DNA from: Candidatus Carbonibacillus altaicus
GTDB lineage: Bacteria > Bacillota > Bacilli > Thermicanales > DSM-22653
NCBI GenBank assembly: GCA_003050645.1
Contig: PEBX01000004.1
Span: 1-64,000, forward strand
DNA: 64,000 bases
Direction: 5' to 3'
Shown here: in pieces, positions 26,067-34,615 of the stretch
Position numbering within the stretch: position 1 is the stretch's first letter
Layout: the number at the start of each line of letters is the position of its first letter
Translations under genes and position numbers: made by a program
Notes under the pieces: generated by a model
Told to the model about the DNA's origin: nothing
Database searches by the model: none
What the model saw: the letters and a program-made list of their open reading frames with translations, nothing else

Positions 26067-27550
26067 GCTTGCGTGCCCTCCCACCAGTGAAGTCCTTCTT
26101 TACTGAGTAGTAAATCGGCGAGCTCCGGACCCATGGAACCGGCCGGGTAAAACTTAAGACCGTCTTCTCCTTTTTCTTTGAAGCGTTTGGCGATCGGGTC
26201 AATCCAAGCCCAGCTCGCAGCGACTTCATCCCAGCGGGTGAAGTTTGTCGAATCGCCGATCAGCGCATCGTAGAGCAAAAGCTCATAGGCTTCCGGAGAG
26301 TTAAAACCGATCCCGGTAAAACGACTCACCTCCATATCGACCGGAGCGATGCGCAGCCGATCGCCACCCTGCTTCGTATTGAGCCAGAGATGGATCCCTT
26401 CGTCGGGTTGAATACGGATGATGAGACGATTCGGCTCGAGCCGACCGCTTTTTTTGACGTACAGATTCCAAGGGACGTCTTTAAACTGCACTACGATCTC
26501 CGTGATTTTCTGCCGCAGGCGTTTCCCCGTGCGCACAAAAAAAGGAACGTGCGCAAAGCGAAAATTATCGACGTAGATTTTGGCGGCGACGTACGTCTCG
26601 GTGGTGGAACGCGGATCGACGCCGTCTTCCTCACGATACGCGCGCCGGATCTCACCGTCTACGATACCCCGTACGTATTGACCGCGAACGAGAGCGTGAT
26701 CGATCTCTGCTCCGGAGAGGACGCGGAGCGCATTTAATACCTTCACCTTTTCATCGCGAATCGCTTCCGTCTCCAAGCGACTCGGCGGTTCCATGGCGAC
26801 CATCGCCACCATTTGCAGCAAATGGTTTTGTACCATGTCGCGCAAAGCACCGAAGCGATCGTAGTAACCGGCCCGTTCTTCCACGCCGATCGATTCGCTG
26901 GCTGTCACCTGAATGCCCGCAATGTAACGGTTGTTCCAAATCGGTTCGAAGATCGAATTGGCAAAACGGATCACTTCGATATTCTGAACCATCGTCTTCC
27001 CCAGATAATGATCGATGCGGAAGATTTCCGATTCTTGAAATACCTGGCAGAGAGCGCGATTCAGTTTTTCAGCCGATGGGAGGTCATAACCAAACGGTTT
27101 TTCGATGACGAGCCGGCGAAAACCGGCTGTCTCAACCAGTCCACTTTCTTTTAAATGATGGGCAAGCGGTTCAAAATGATCCGGCGCAATGGATAGATAG
27201 AACAGGCGATTACCGGCTGTGCCAGCGGACGCCTCCAGATCCAAAAGGCGCCTTTGCAACCGTTCGTAGTCTTCCAGACGTTCCACATCCAGACTCTGAT
27301 AATAACAGTGCCGTAAAAACTGCTCGTCCGGGTTTTCCAGTGATTCGGCGACGAGCGCACGGTAAGTCTCGTCATCCATTGGACGACGCGCCATCCCGAA
27401 AACGAAAAACGACGGGTGAAGTTTCTTTTGCCTGTAGAGCTGGTAAAGCGCTGGGTACAGCTTGCGACGGGCGAGGTCACCGGTCGCGCCAAACAGTAAG
27501 ATCGCTGCCTGTGGTGCATTTATTTGCGCTGATGTGTTCAGTGATTCCAT
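26063..27550 (-). CDS. zwf: Glucose-6-phosphate 1-dehydrogenase
   Basis: 495 residues, normal length. First enzyme of the oxidative pentose phosphate pathway, giving NADPH. The nucleotide-binding LLFGATGDLARRKLYPAL is at the N-terminus, EKPFGYD follows, and the active site RIDHYLGK is intact. AGGAGG nine bases before the ATG fixes the start. First gene of a three-gene operon joined by four-base overlaps. The other pathway genes (pgl, gnd) are not in view. Confidence 0.95.
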   Translation of the reverse strand: MESLNTSAQINAPQAAILLFGATGDLARRKLYPALYQLYRQKKLHPSFFVFGMARRPMDDETYRALVAESLENPDEQFLRHCYYQSLDVERLEDYERLQRRLLDLEASAGTAGNRLFYLSIAPDHFEPLAHHLKESGLVETAGFRRLVIEKPFGYDLPSAEKLNRALCQVFQESEIFRIDHYLGKTMVQNIEVIRFANSIFEPIWNNRYIAGIQVTASESIGVEERAGYYDRFGALRDMVQNHLLQMVAMVAMEPPSRLETEAIRDEKVKVLNALRVLSGAEIDHALVRGQYVRGIVDGEIRRAYREEDGVDPRSTTETYVAAKIYVDNFRFAHVPFFVRTGKRLRQKITEIVVQFKDVPWNLYVKKSGRLEPNRLIIRIQPDEGIHLWLNTKQGGDRLRIAPVDMEVSRFTGIGFNSPEAYELLLYDALIGDSTNFTRWDEVAASWAWIDPIAKRFKEKGEDGLKFYPAGSMGPELADLLLSKEGLHWWEGTQA

Positions 27551-27680
27551 GCTCGACCGCCTCCTTTGATCCTTCTTTCGAACCCATCGCACCTTGACGA
27601 CTCGTTTCCTTAAACCCTGGCCCAAGCGCTTATATCATCATTTTTGAAAAGATCTGGAGATATAAAACGCATGAAACGTC

Positions 27681-27893
27681 TTAAACAGCTAATCGTCTTT
27701 CACTTTCCTTTTGCATGCCGGGCCCAGGCCGCCGTAGCCCGAGCGAGGAGATCTTCTGCCATCTCCCTGCTTTCAACGGTTCTTCCCCCGAATATGGTGA
27801 AAGTGTCCCTTTAAAAGCATCTGGCGCGAGTAAAAAACACGGCCGCTTCTCCTTTTTCGGTTTGTTCGGGCCCCAAGTCGGCACGTCCTGCAT
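27681..27893 (-). CDS. Small unknown ORF, possibly frameshifted
   Basis: A 70-codon frame from an ATG six bases after a perfect AAAGGAGG. It starts MQDVPTWGPNKPKKEKR and goes on PCFLLAPDAFKG. The last 35 codons look poor in this frame, while another frame of the same stretch reads FTIFGGRTVESREMAEDLLA and ARATAAWARHAKGK before a stop at about 27705, a good amphipathic helix. Either a one-base error or mutation joins the two, or the gene is decaying. I do not recognise the product. It is divergent from the asparagine-synthase-like gene; the rest of 27551-28087 shows an AAGGG/CCCTT hairpin with T-run near 27950 and no other gene. Confidence 0.4.
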   Translation of the reverse strand: MQDVPTWGPNKPKKEKRPCFLLAPDAFKGTLSPYSGEEPLKAGRWQKISSLGLRRPGPGMQKESERRLAV

Positions 27894-28087
27894 CGCCATC
27901 CTCCTTTCACCATCCTCCATTTTTAAATAAGTTCTTAAGGGCCGCCCCTTTTTTGTCATGATCGGTAGGACCGTATCATAGGATGACTTATGTTGAAAAC
28001 GTATGAGCTTATACGGCGTAACGGATCCGTGAACGTTTTCGTGACGTTTATCGAGTTCATCCGAGACGTTGGAGGAGGTCATCCACT

Positions 28088-30310
28088 ATGTACGCTTTTT
28101 GTGGCTGGTTGAATAATCATGAAATGGGACAGACGATATCGCCAGAACGATCGTTCGAGGCCGTTTTGACCGTTCGCAATATGCTGCTAAAGACCATCAT
28201 GCTCACACGACCGTGGTATCACAAGACCCTCTCTTTACCTCAGAACGCATCTGTATCCCAAAACGCATCTGTATCTCAAAACGCTTCTGTATCTGAGCAC
28301 GCATCTCAGCATCAGCGCGCCGCCATATCCGGGGAACGGCTGGACGATGCGCGCTGGCTCTTCCGCCTTCCGACGCATACGGAAGACGGAGGGGAGACGC
28401 TAGCAATCGGGGTGGTGAGAAGCGGACCGCTCACCCTAGGGATGCTCTTTCCGCTATCTGCCTCTCCTAGCGATGCGGGTGATACGAGCGGTACGGATCA
28501 TGCCGCGCGCTTAGATCCGCTCGTCAAACATCATACGCATCCGTACCCGCATCCATACACCCCCGCCTATGCACAGCCACACATGCCGCCGACCGACCGG
28601 CTGGCCGACCGTGATACAGGTTCTGGCACACCCCGGTATACCGTCTGGCTCGGTCATATTCCCGGAGAGGGCGCATATAGAAGAGAGAATAGAAGACATC
28701 CCTGGCCTACCGCAGCGGAGCTACCGCCCGTTTTAGAAGACGCTCTGCATCATCGAACGGAAGCGTCATATTGGCAAAAACTTGGTTCTAACTACAGCTT
28801 AGCACACTGGGACGGCAAAGAACAAATGCTTCTTCTCGCCCGCAATCCGTTCGGCTACCGGCCGCTTTGGATGAGCGATGTTCCCGGAGGGCTCCTCTTT
28901 GCGACCGATCTTACCGCCTTTTTAGGACATCCCGCCTTTACACCGCGCCTCAACAAAACATCGCTCGCCGAACTGTTTGTCATCGGCCCGAACAAATCCC
29001 CCGGCTACGGCGTCCTCTCCAACGTGTATGCGCTGCTTCCCGGACACATCATGATGGTGCGAGGAAGAGATCAAAAAAAACATCACTTCCCCTTTTTTAC
29101 TTTAACCATATCAGCCATGCCCGCGTCTTTTCCGGAAGATCTCACACGCGCCGCAGAGACAGCCAAAGAGGCATTGCTTATGCATTTTGACGAGGCGATT
29201 GTCTCATCCGTCCGGCCCGGTCGCTCGTATGCTGCACTTCTTTCCGGGGGGCTGGATTCCAGCGCCATCGTCGCCCGCTATCACCAGCTTTTACCAGACC
29301 GACCGCCCCTTTTCACCTTCAGTCTCGATTATGAGGACAATACTCATTATTTTACCGCAAACCGCTTGCAACCGGAAGAAGACAACGTCTATATCGAGGC
29401 GATGGTCCGCGCTTTTCAGACTGAACACACGAGGGTCGTCGTCGCTGTAGATGAACTTTTAGATACGCTGGAGCGCGCTATGTGGGTTCGCGGCACGCCG
29501 GGCATGGTCGACATTGACGCCGCTCTTCTCCTTTTATCCGAACGCGTCCGTGAAACGCTCGGATCCAAAACGTATGAAGTTTTCTCCGGAGAAGGGGCCG
29601 ATGAACTGTTAGGCGGTTACCCGTGGTACCAGGAGCCATTTCAACCGGCGGAGGCCGATACATTCCCCTGGTACCGCCACCTGGACCGACGTTTTAGCTT
29701 CTTGACTCGAGATTGTGCGCACGTGCTCTCCCCGCGCGCCTATGCCCGTTTGCGCCTGGAACAGGCGCTTAAAGAAGTACCGGAGATGGACGATCGCGGT
29801 GATGAAGAGGCGACCACGCTCCTTCTCACCTACCTGAACTTGACACGCTGGGCAAGCGTCCTCCTCGAGCGCAAAGATACGATGACCCGGTTGAGCGGCC
29901 TATCCTTTCATCTGCCGTTTGCCGATCTCAAGTTCGTACAATATGCCTGGTCGCTCCCCTGGGCGCTCAAAGCCTGGCAGCAGGAAGCCAAGGGGCTGTT
30001 TCGTTATGCTCTGAGCGGAATCCTTCCGGATCAAGTACGGCTGCGCAAAAAAAGCCCTTTCCCCAAAACGTACCATCCGGCTTTCGTCGCTGGTATTCAA
30101 AAAGCTGCTGAACCGCTGCTCGATGATACCACCTCCCCCCTCTGGCAGTGGATCGACCGCGTGCACGTTCGCACGTATGTCCGGAATTTGCCGCAGGCCG
30201 CACCTTTTCCCTGGTTTGGCCAGCTCCTCGGCGCGCCACAATGGGTGTATTACCTCGTCAGTATCGATCGTTGGCTCAAAACTGTCCGCCCGACATACGA
30301 AGGACCGTGA
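28088..30310 (+). CDS. Asparagine synthase-like protein lacking Cys2
   Basis: 740 residues. C-terminal synthetase domain (about 370-720) is complete: pyrophosphate loop SGGLDSS (about 386), SGEGADELLGGYPW, LERKDTMTRLSGLSFHLPF and RKKSPFPKTYHPAF. The N-terminal half is glutaminase-like (ARNPFGYRPLWMSD, GGLLFATDLTAFL), but where relatives begin MCGFCGF this one begins MYAFCGW: the nucleophile Cys2 is Tyr. So it should not split glutamine and may use free ammonia or have another amidation role. Two low-complexity inserts (about 52-75 with NASVSQ repeats; 115-175 rich in His, Pro, Tyr) are extra. GGAGGAGG lies about ten bases before the ATG. Lasso-peptide cyclases are an alternative fold relative, but no partner genes are here. 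Confidence 0.85.
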   Translation: MYAFCGWLNNHEMGQTISPERSFEAVLTVRNMLLKTIMLTRPWYHKTLSLPQNASVSQNASVSQNASVSEHASQHQRAAISGERLDDARWLFRLPTHTEDGGETLAIGVVRSGPLTLGMLFPLSASPSDAGDTSGTDHAARLDPLVKHHTHPYPHPYTPAYAQPHMPPTDRLADRDTGSGTPRYTVWLGHIPGEGAYRRENRRHPWPTAAELPPVLEDALHHRTEASYWQKLGSNYSLAHWDGKEQMLLLARNPFGYRPLWMSDVPGGLLFATDLTAFLGHPAFTPRLNKTSLAELFVIGPNKSPGYGVLSNVYALLPGHIMMVRGRDQKKHHFPFFTLTISAMPASFPEDLTRAAETAKEALLMHFDEAIVSSVRPGRSYAALLSGGLDSSAIVARYHQLLPDRPPLFTFSLDYEDNTHYFTANRLQPEEDNVYIEAMVRAFQTEHTRVVVAVDELLDTLERAMWVRGTPGMVDIDAALLLLSERVRETLGSKTYEVFSGEGADELLGGYPWYQEPFQPAEADTFPWYRHLDRRFSFLTRDCAHVLSPRAYARLRLEQALKEVPEMDDRGDEEATTLLLTYLNLTRWASVLLERKDTMTRLSGLSFHLPFADLKFVQYAWSLPWALKAWQQEAKGLFRYALSGILPDQVRLRKKSPFPKTYHPAFVAGIQKAAEPLLDDTTSPLWQWIDRVHVRTYVRNLPQAAPFPWFGQLLGAPQWVYYLVSIDRWLKTVRPTYEGP
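28241..28306. repeat. 18-bp tandem repeat in the asparagine-synthase-like gene
   Basis: Three and a half copies of an 18-base unit with AAAACGCATCTGTATCTC, in frame, coding the repeat QNASVS. Confidence 0.9.
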
Positions 30311-30358
30311 AAAACAAGAACAGCTGCAAAAAATATTTCGATGATCTAAAGAAAACGC

Positions 30359-30387
30359 TTGCTTTACCGCTATCTGTATTTTATGAT
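30359..30387 (+). promoter_or_regulatory. Promoter of pepF
   Basis: TTGCTT (30359-30364), 17-base spacer, TATGAT (30382-30387). A small palindrome GCTATC / GATAGC overlaps the spacer and -10 box and could be an operator. Confidence 0.55.
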
Positions 30388-30447
30388 AGCGATAGCTGCA
30401 AAGAAAGATCGAACGACGCAAAAGAAAAAAAGAGAGAGGGAAAAGCG

Positions 30448-32256
30448 ATGTCTTATCAGCCAAACTGGAACCTCGATGTGATCTTTCCCGGAGGTTCTCA
30501 TTCACCGGAGCTTCAAGCCTGGCTCACGAAGCTAGAACAAGATTTAAATGATTTTGCCATGAAGACCGGCGCGCCTTTACCCGCAGTTGAAGAAGCCCGT
30601 CTGGAAGCTGTAAAAGAACGACTTCATACGTATCAGGAACTCACAAAGCGCCTGCGGGAAGCCGGGGCCTATGTAAGCTGTCTCGTCGCGCAAAACGTAA
30701 AGGACGAAGCTGCAGTGATCCGGCAAAGTACGGTGCGCCGTCTCAGCAGTATGCTCCAGGCGCGCGCCATCGAACTGGAAGAGACGCTCGTCGAGCTTCC
30801 GGAGTCGTCTTTTGAACGGCTGTTAACATGGGCCGAAGAAAAAGGCTTCGCCGGGCCGCTTCGCGAATGGCGGGAGAAGGCGCGGGAAAAAATGGACCCG
30901 TCCTTAGAAAAACTGGCCAGCGCCCTGTCCGTGGACGGTTACCACGGCTGGGGCGAGATGTACAACAGCATAGTCGGTCGCCTCTCGGTCACTGTTCACG
31001 TAGATGGCCAAAAAAAGACGCTCTCCGTAGGACAGGCTTCGAACCTGCTCGCACACCCTTCCCGTGCCGTGCGGCAGGAAGCGTTCTTGGCCCTGGAGAA
31101 TGCCTGGAATGAGGTAGCGGATCTGAACGCCCGCGTGCTAGGGCACCTATCCGGCTTTCGTCTGGCTCTGTACGAAAAACGCGGCTGGACCGATGTGCTG
31201 TTCGAACCGCTGCGCATAAACCGCATGCAGCGCGAGACATTGGATGCCATGTGGGACGCTGTCGCGGCTGGAAAAGAGCGACTTGTGCAGTATTTAAACC
31301 ACAAAGCCAAACTTTTAGGTCTGGAAAAACTCAGCATATATGACGTCGACGCGCCACTTTCCGAACAGACGGAAACGATTCCGTATGATGAAGGGGCCCG
31401 CCTCATCATCGAACAGTTTCGAGCGTTTGATCCGGAACTTTCCATGTTTGCCCAGCGCGCTTTTGAAGAACGGTGGATCGAAGCCGAAGACCGGAGCGGC
31501 AAACGACCGGGCGGTTTTTGCACTAGTTTTCCCATCAAAGGCCAGTCCAGAATTTTTATGACGTATCAAGGTACGATGGATAACGTCTCCACACTTGCCC
31601 ACGAACTCGGTCACGCGTATCATCAGCATGTCATGAATGATCTGCCGCACCTTTCGCAGCAATATGCTATGAACGTCGCCGAGACGGCCTCGACCTTTGC
31701 CGAGCAAATCGTAAACGGCGCACTCATCGATCGCGCCGACGCCAAGGCGCGCGCCGTGCTCATCGATCAAAAACTGAGCCGGGCCGTCGCCTTTTTCATG
31801 AATATCCACGCCCGTTTTCTGTTTGAAACACGATTTTATGAAGAACGAAAAAAAGGCATGCTAAGCGTACAGGAGCTGCGCGAGCTCATGACTCAGGCTC
31901 AAAAAGAAGCGTATCTGGACGCGCTCGACACTTATCATGCGGATTTCTGGCAGTCGAAACTCCATTTTTACATTACTTCTCCACCATTTTATAACTTCCC
32001 GTATACATTCGGCTTTCTCTTCAGTACCGGTCTCTATGCCCGGGCCAAGGCGGAAGGACCGTCCTTTGCCAAACGTTATGTGGCGCTCCTCCGGGACACG
32101 GGGCGCATGGACACAGAGACGCTCGCAAAACACCATCTCGGCGTCGACCTTAAAACGCGCGCGTTCTGGGATGAAGCGGTGCGGGAAGCGACGGCCGAAG
32201 TGGACGAATGGCTGCGCCTCACACCAGGCGACATTGAGAAGACACAAGCTTTGTGA
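30448..32256 (+). CDS. pepF: Oligoendopeptidase F-type metallopeptidase (M3 family)
   Basis: 602 residues, normal for the M3B family, which cleaves medium-length peptides in the cytoplasm. Zinc site HELGHAYHQH near residue 384, followed by the glutamate ligand in MNVAETASTFAEQ; GGFCTSFPIKGQSRIFM upstream of the site is also conserved. The start is the ATG after AGAGAGGG; the open frame extends upstream across the end of the preceding gene but without a ribosome site. Monocistronic as far as can be seen. Confidence 0.93.
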   Translation: MSYQPNWNLDVIFPGGSHSPELQAWLTKLEQDLNDFAMKTGAPLPAVEEARLEAVKERLHTYQELTKRLREAGAYVSCLVAQNVKDEAAVIRQSTVRRLSSMLQARAIELEETLVELPESSFERLLTWAEEKGFAGPLREWREKAREKMDPSLEKLASALSVDGYHGWGEMYNSIVGRLSVTVHVDGQKKTLSVGQASNLLAHPSRAVRQEAFLALENAWNEVADLNARVLGHLSGFRLALYEKRGWTDVLFEPLRINRMQRETLDAMWDAVAAGKERLVQYLNHKAKLLGLEKLSIYDVDAPLSEQTETIPYDEGARLIIEQFRAFDPELSMFAQRAFEERWIEAEDRSGKRPGGFCTSFPIKGQSRIFMTYQGTMDNVSTLAHELGHAYHQHVMNDLPHLSQQYAMNVAETASTFAEQIVNGALIDRADAKARAVLIDQKLSRAVAFFMNIHARFLFETRFYEERKKGMLSVQELRELMTQAQKEAYLDALDTYHADFWQSKLHFYITSPPFYNFPYTFGFLFSTGLYARAKAEGPSFAKRYVALLRDTGRMDTETLAKHHLGVDLKTRAFWDEAVREATAEVDEWLRLTPGDIEKTQAL

Positions 32257-32423
32257 CCTCTGCACAGCATCCAACCCAACACCGATTGCGCAAAAAAACA
32301 CTTATAAGGCGTCGAAGCATGTCCTTCCATTCATCTAACTGAAGAAAAAACATGAACATATACGTGGCTCTATCGACTGAAAACCCTTCATAACGTTATG
32401 GCATCGGTTGAATGTTGCTCTAT

Positions 32424-32449
32424 TCCGCCCTACTCGGCGGATTTTTTTA
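32424..32449 (+). terminator. Intrinsic terminator downstream of pepF
   Basis: TCCGCC / GGCGGA arms with a six-base loop and a run of seven T. It is about 170 bases beyond the pepF stop; the region 32257-32423 shows no gene. Confidence 0.75.
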
Positions 32450-32481
32450 TTGCTTGCCAAAAGAAATTGCGTTCGTTATAC

Positions 32482-32865
32482 TCAAAAGCGAACGTCACAC
32501 CCCTCCGGTATAAGCGTGATCTCCGGTAAGGGCATCCGACGCGCATCCTCCATCGGTATCTTCCTTTCGTCCGGTAAAGCAGCGAGTAGTTTTTCAGTGT
32601 GATCGCTGAGAACGAATGCGTTGAGTCCCCAACGTTCGCCGGATGCGGCCTTAAAATAACGTCTGGCAGAAGTTAACAGTTGTCTTGCACCATAGACATT
32701 GCCATAATCATAATGATAGTAGGCGACGGCAAGCTGAATGAGCGCCTGCAAAAATTTATCATGGCCTTCTTCCATCCACAGCTCTTCCAGGACATCATGC
32801 GCTTCGTAAAATTCCCCTTCATTGAACAGCCGAATAAAACGTAGGTAGGCCTCCGGATAACGCAT
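32482..32865 (-). CDS. DUF309 family protein
   Basis: 127 residues of the helical DUF309 family, found next to scp genes or alone in Firmicutes and cyanobacteria; biochemical role unknown. The family core YPEAYLRFIRLFNEGEFYEA and HDVLEELWMEEG, then LQALIQLAVAYYHYDYGN, is well kept. GGGGGAGGG before the ATG gives the start. It is convergent with pepF and divergent from yuiD. Confidence 0.88.
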   Translation of the reverse strand: MRYPEAYLRFIRLFNEGEFYEAHDVLEELWMEEGHDKFLQALIQLAVAYYHYDYGNVYGARQLLTSARRYFKAASGERWGLNAFVLSDHTEKLLAALPDERKIPMEDARRMPLPEITLIPEGCDVRF

Positions 32866-32948
32866 CTCTACCCTCCCCCTATCTCTCTGGATTTGTACTT
32901 CCGATCCCGGATCTGTTTGAACCTAATAGAAGAGGAGTGAATCTGTTC

Positions 32949-33422
32949 GTGCTCGACTTACTTCAAAACGCACCGCTTTTATCGGGTCTTAGTGCAATTT
33001 TGATCGCTCAACTTCTAAAAGTCCTGTTCTCTTTCATGATCGATCGCCGCTTCAACTGGGCGCTTATCTTCAGTCCGGGCCGCATGCCGAGTTCGCACAC
33101 CGCCGGTATGAGCGCACTCACGACGACCGTCGGCTTGAAAGATGGACTTTCGAGCTCTCTTTTTGCTCTATCCCTGCTCATGACCGCTATCGTCATGTTT
33201 GATGCCGCGGGCGTGCGCAGACAGGCCGGAGAGCACGCCGCACTCCTCAATAAACTCATTTTTGAAGAAGCGCTAACCAAAGATGAAGTATTCAGAACGC
33301 GCGCGCACGAACAGGTTAAACGCCTCAAAGAAATCATCGGGCACAAACCGAGTGAAGTCATGGGCGGGCTCATCTTAGGGGTGCTTGTCGGCATCTTCTG
33401 GGCGTATTACGGCGCTGTTTAA
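32949..33422 (+). CDS. yuiD: Divergent PAP2 family membrane protein
   Basis: 157-158 residues, DUF212/divergent PAP2 family with four or five hydrophobic segments. The motifs [16 protein letters not shown] and [15 protein letters not shown], then LNKL, are those of YuiD. The phosphatase-type histidines suggest a lipid-phosphate role, unproved. The GTG at 32949 aligns with the B. subtilis start (MELLTNFPLL) and lies about ten bases after GAGGAG; a GTG twelve bases earlier touches that site and is unlikely. The last 48 bases overlap yuiC tail to tail. Confidence 0.88.
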   Translation: MLDLLQNAPLLSGLSAILIAQLLKVLFSFMIDRRFNWALIFSPGRMPSSHTAGMSALTTTVGLKDGLSSSLFALSLLMTAIVMFDAAGVRRQAGEHAALLNKLIFEEALTKDEVFRTRAHEQVKRLKEIIGHKPSEVMGGLILGVLVGIFWAYYGAV

Positions 33423-34184
33423 GGCATCCATCATCGCTTCCGTTACCTGTCCCTTTCCTTTTTCGATCTCGATCACTTCGACTGTCTTCTTTCCCCACTG
33501 CCGGTAGACTTCTTCGATCGTCGGGAAGTAAAGATCGATGTGTTCACCCTTGACTTTGGACCCGGTATCCGCCACAACGCCGTAACCGTAATCGGGAATA
33601 TAGAGGATCGTCCCGAGCGGGAAGACGTTTAAATCGGCAGCAATCGTGGAAAAGTGATCGCGCCGAACTTTCACGCCGGAGTACGTCATACCGTATTCGG
33701 GATGACCGACATCTTTGCCGGTCGATTCCCGCCCAGCCGTATACCCTGTGGCCAGAACGGTTCTCCGCGGATAATCAGCAAAGACGCTAAGATCCGGATG
33801 AGGATCCTGAAGAAGTTGCGGGTTCGGATCCGGGGCATCATCCGCATCACCTGTCAACATATCCGCTGGCAGTAAATCCGCGGAATGATGTATCTTTTGA
33901 TCGATCGACACTTTTAATTCCTTTGATCGAATATTTAACGGAATATTTTGTCTTTCTTTTTCCTGTCCTTTCTTCGTATGCCTCTTTGAATCGCCATCAT
34001 TCGCCACCCCGGTCGGAACCTCGGTGGATACGATCACACTTTCGACCGTCGAAAACGTAGCGGCAGTTGTCCCCGGTATATGCGTTACGGACTCGATTCG
34101 ATCCATCCAGAATATGCCCCAGATGACGAGACCCAATATGGCTAAAGCGTGCTGCCAAGGGGTCCACACGCTTCCCTTTTCCAT
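33375..34184 (-). CDS. yuiC: 3D-domain protein (YuiC-like, cell wall)
   Basis: 269 residues. Signal-anchor (about 10-27), a variable linker, then a 3D domain (about 145-250): [23 protein letters not shown], and the acidic [18 protein letters not shown] that supplies the three aspartates. This is the double-psi barrel of MltA/Rpf-like lytic enzymes; B. subtilis YuiC cleaves spore-related peptidoglycan. GGAGGAGGG precedes the ATG but lies inside a perfect 12-base hairpin (34187-34231). Neighbours yuiB and yuiD are as in B. subtilis. Confidence 0.9.
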   Translation of the reverse strand: MEKGSVWTPWQHALAILGLVIWGIFWMDRIESVTHIPGTTAATFSTVESVIVSTEVPTGVANDGDSKRHTKKGQEKERQNIPLNIRSKELKVSIDQKIHHSADLLPADMLTGDADDAPDPNPQLLQDPHPDLSVFADYPRRTVLATGYTAGRESTGKDVGHPEYGMTYSGVKVRRDHFSTIAADLNVFPLGTILYIPDYGYGVVADTGSKVKGEHIDLYFPTIEEVYRQWGKKTVEVIEIEKGKGQVTEAMMDALNSAVIRPEDADKHP

Positions 34185-34186
34185 GA

Positions 34187-34231
34187 AATTCCCTCCTCCA
34201 ACAGCCAGTGTGACCGTTAGAGGAGGGAATT
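34187..34231 (-). promoter_or_regulatory. Hairpin that covers the yuiC ribosome site
   Basis: Arms AATTCCCTCCTC (34187-34198) and GAGGAGGGAATT (34220-34231) match perfectly over 12 bases, loop 21. On the minus strand the 3' arm holds the whole ribosome site GGAGGAGGG and ends two bases before the ATG; the 5' arm is its exact complement just after the yuiB stop. It has no T-run, so blocking of translation is more likely than termination. Confidence 0.7.
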
Positions 34232-34236
34232 ATACG

Positions 34237-34494
34237 TCAAAACATCTGATATCCGTGTGTGCGCAAATAGCGCATGACCCAGCCGCTGATCCAGGCACCC
34301 AGAATGCCGACGGCCATCATCAAAAGATCGAGCCAAGTTAACCGGCCGAGATATAACCAACCGATGACAGGCATGAGGAGACTTAACCAGCCCGGCAGCC
34401 AGGTCGTCTTTAAAATCATGTTGAGAATAAAACCGATGCTAAAAAAAAGAACAAGAAAAAGGGGGATCGCAATGAGGATCTGAATCCAGTACAT
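34237..34494 (-). CDS. yuiB: Small membrane protein YuiB
   Basis: 85 residues with three hydrophobic segments (about 4-27, 35-50, 55-72); the GWLSLLMPVIGWLYLGRLTW block and its place before yuiC fit B. subtilis YuiB. Function unknown. GGAAGGTGA before the ATG. Confidence 0.8.
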   Translation of the reverse strand: MYWIQILIAIPLFLVLFFSIGFILNMILKTTWLPGWLSLLMPVIGWLYLGRLTWLDLLMMAVGILGAWISGWVMRYLRTHGYQMF

Positions 34495-34615
34495 GCTCTC
34501 ACCTTCCTGCCCGGGGAAAACCTTTATCCAAACCCTCCCCGCCTAAGCTCATCATAACAAATATCGGGCATCGAATAAAGCAGGAAGTGCCCCGCACCAT
34601 GATCGGCAAAACCAG

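Noticed and set aside
27830-27893. Glycerate kinase remnant
   Set aside because: The phrase LLAPDAFKGTLSP looks like the start of glycerate kinase, but nothing after it fits that family in any frame.
27681-30310. Lasso-peptide cluster (small ORF plus asparagine-synthase-like gene)
   Set aside because: The small frame lacks a leader/core pattern, is divergent, and no leader peptidase, recognition protein or exporter is adjacent.
34187-34231. Intrinsic terminator of yuiB
   Set aside because: There is no T-run after the stem; the start codon of yuiC follows within two bases.
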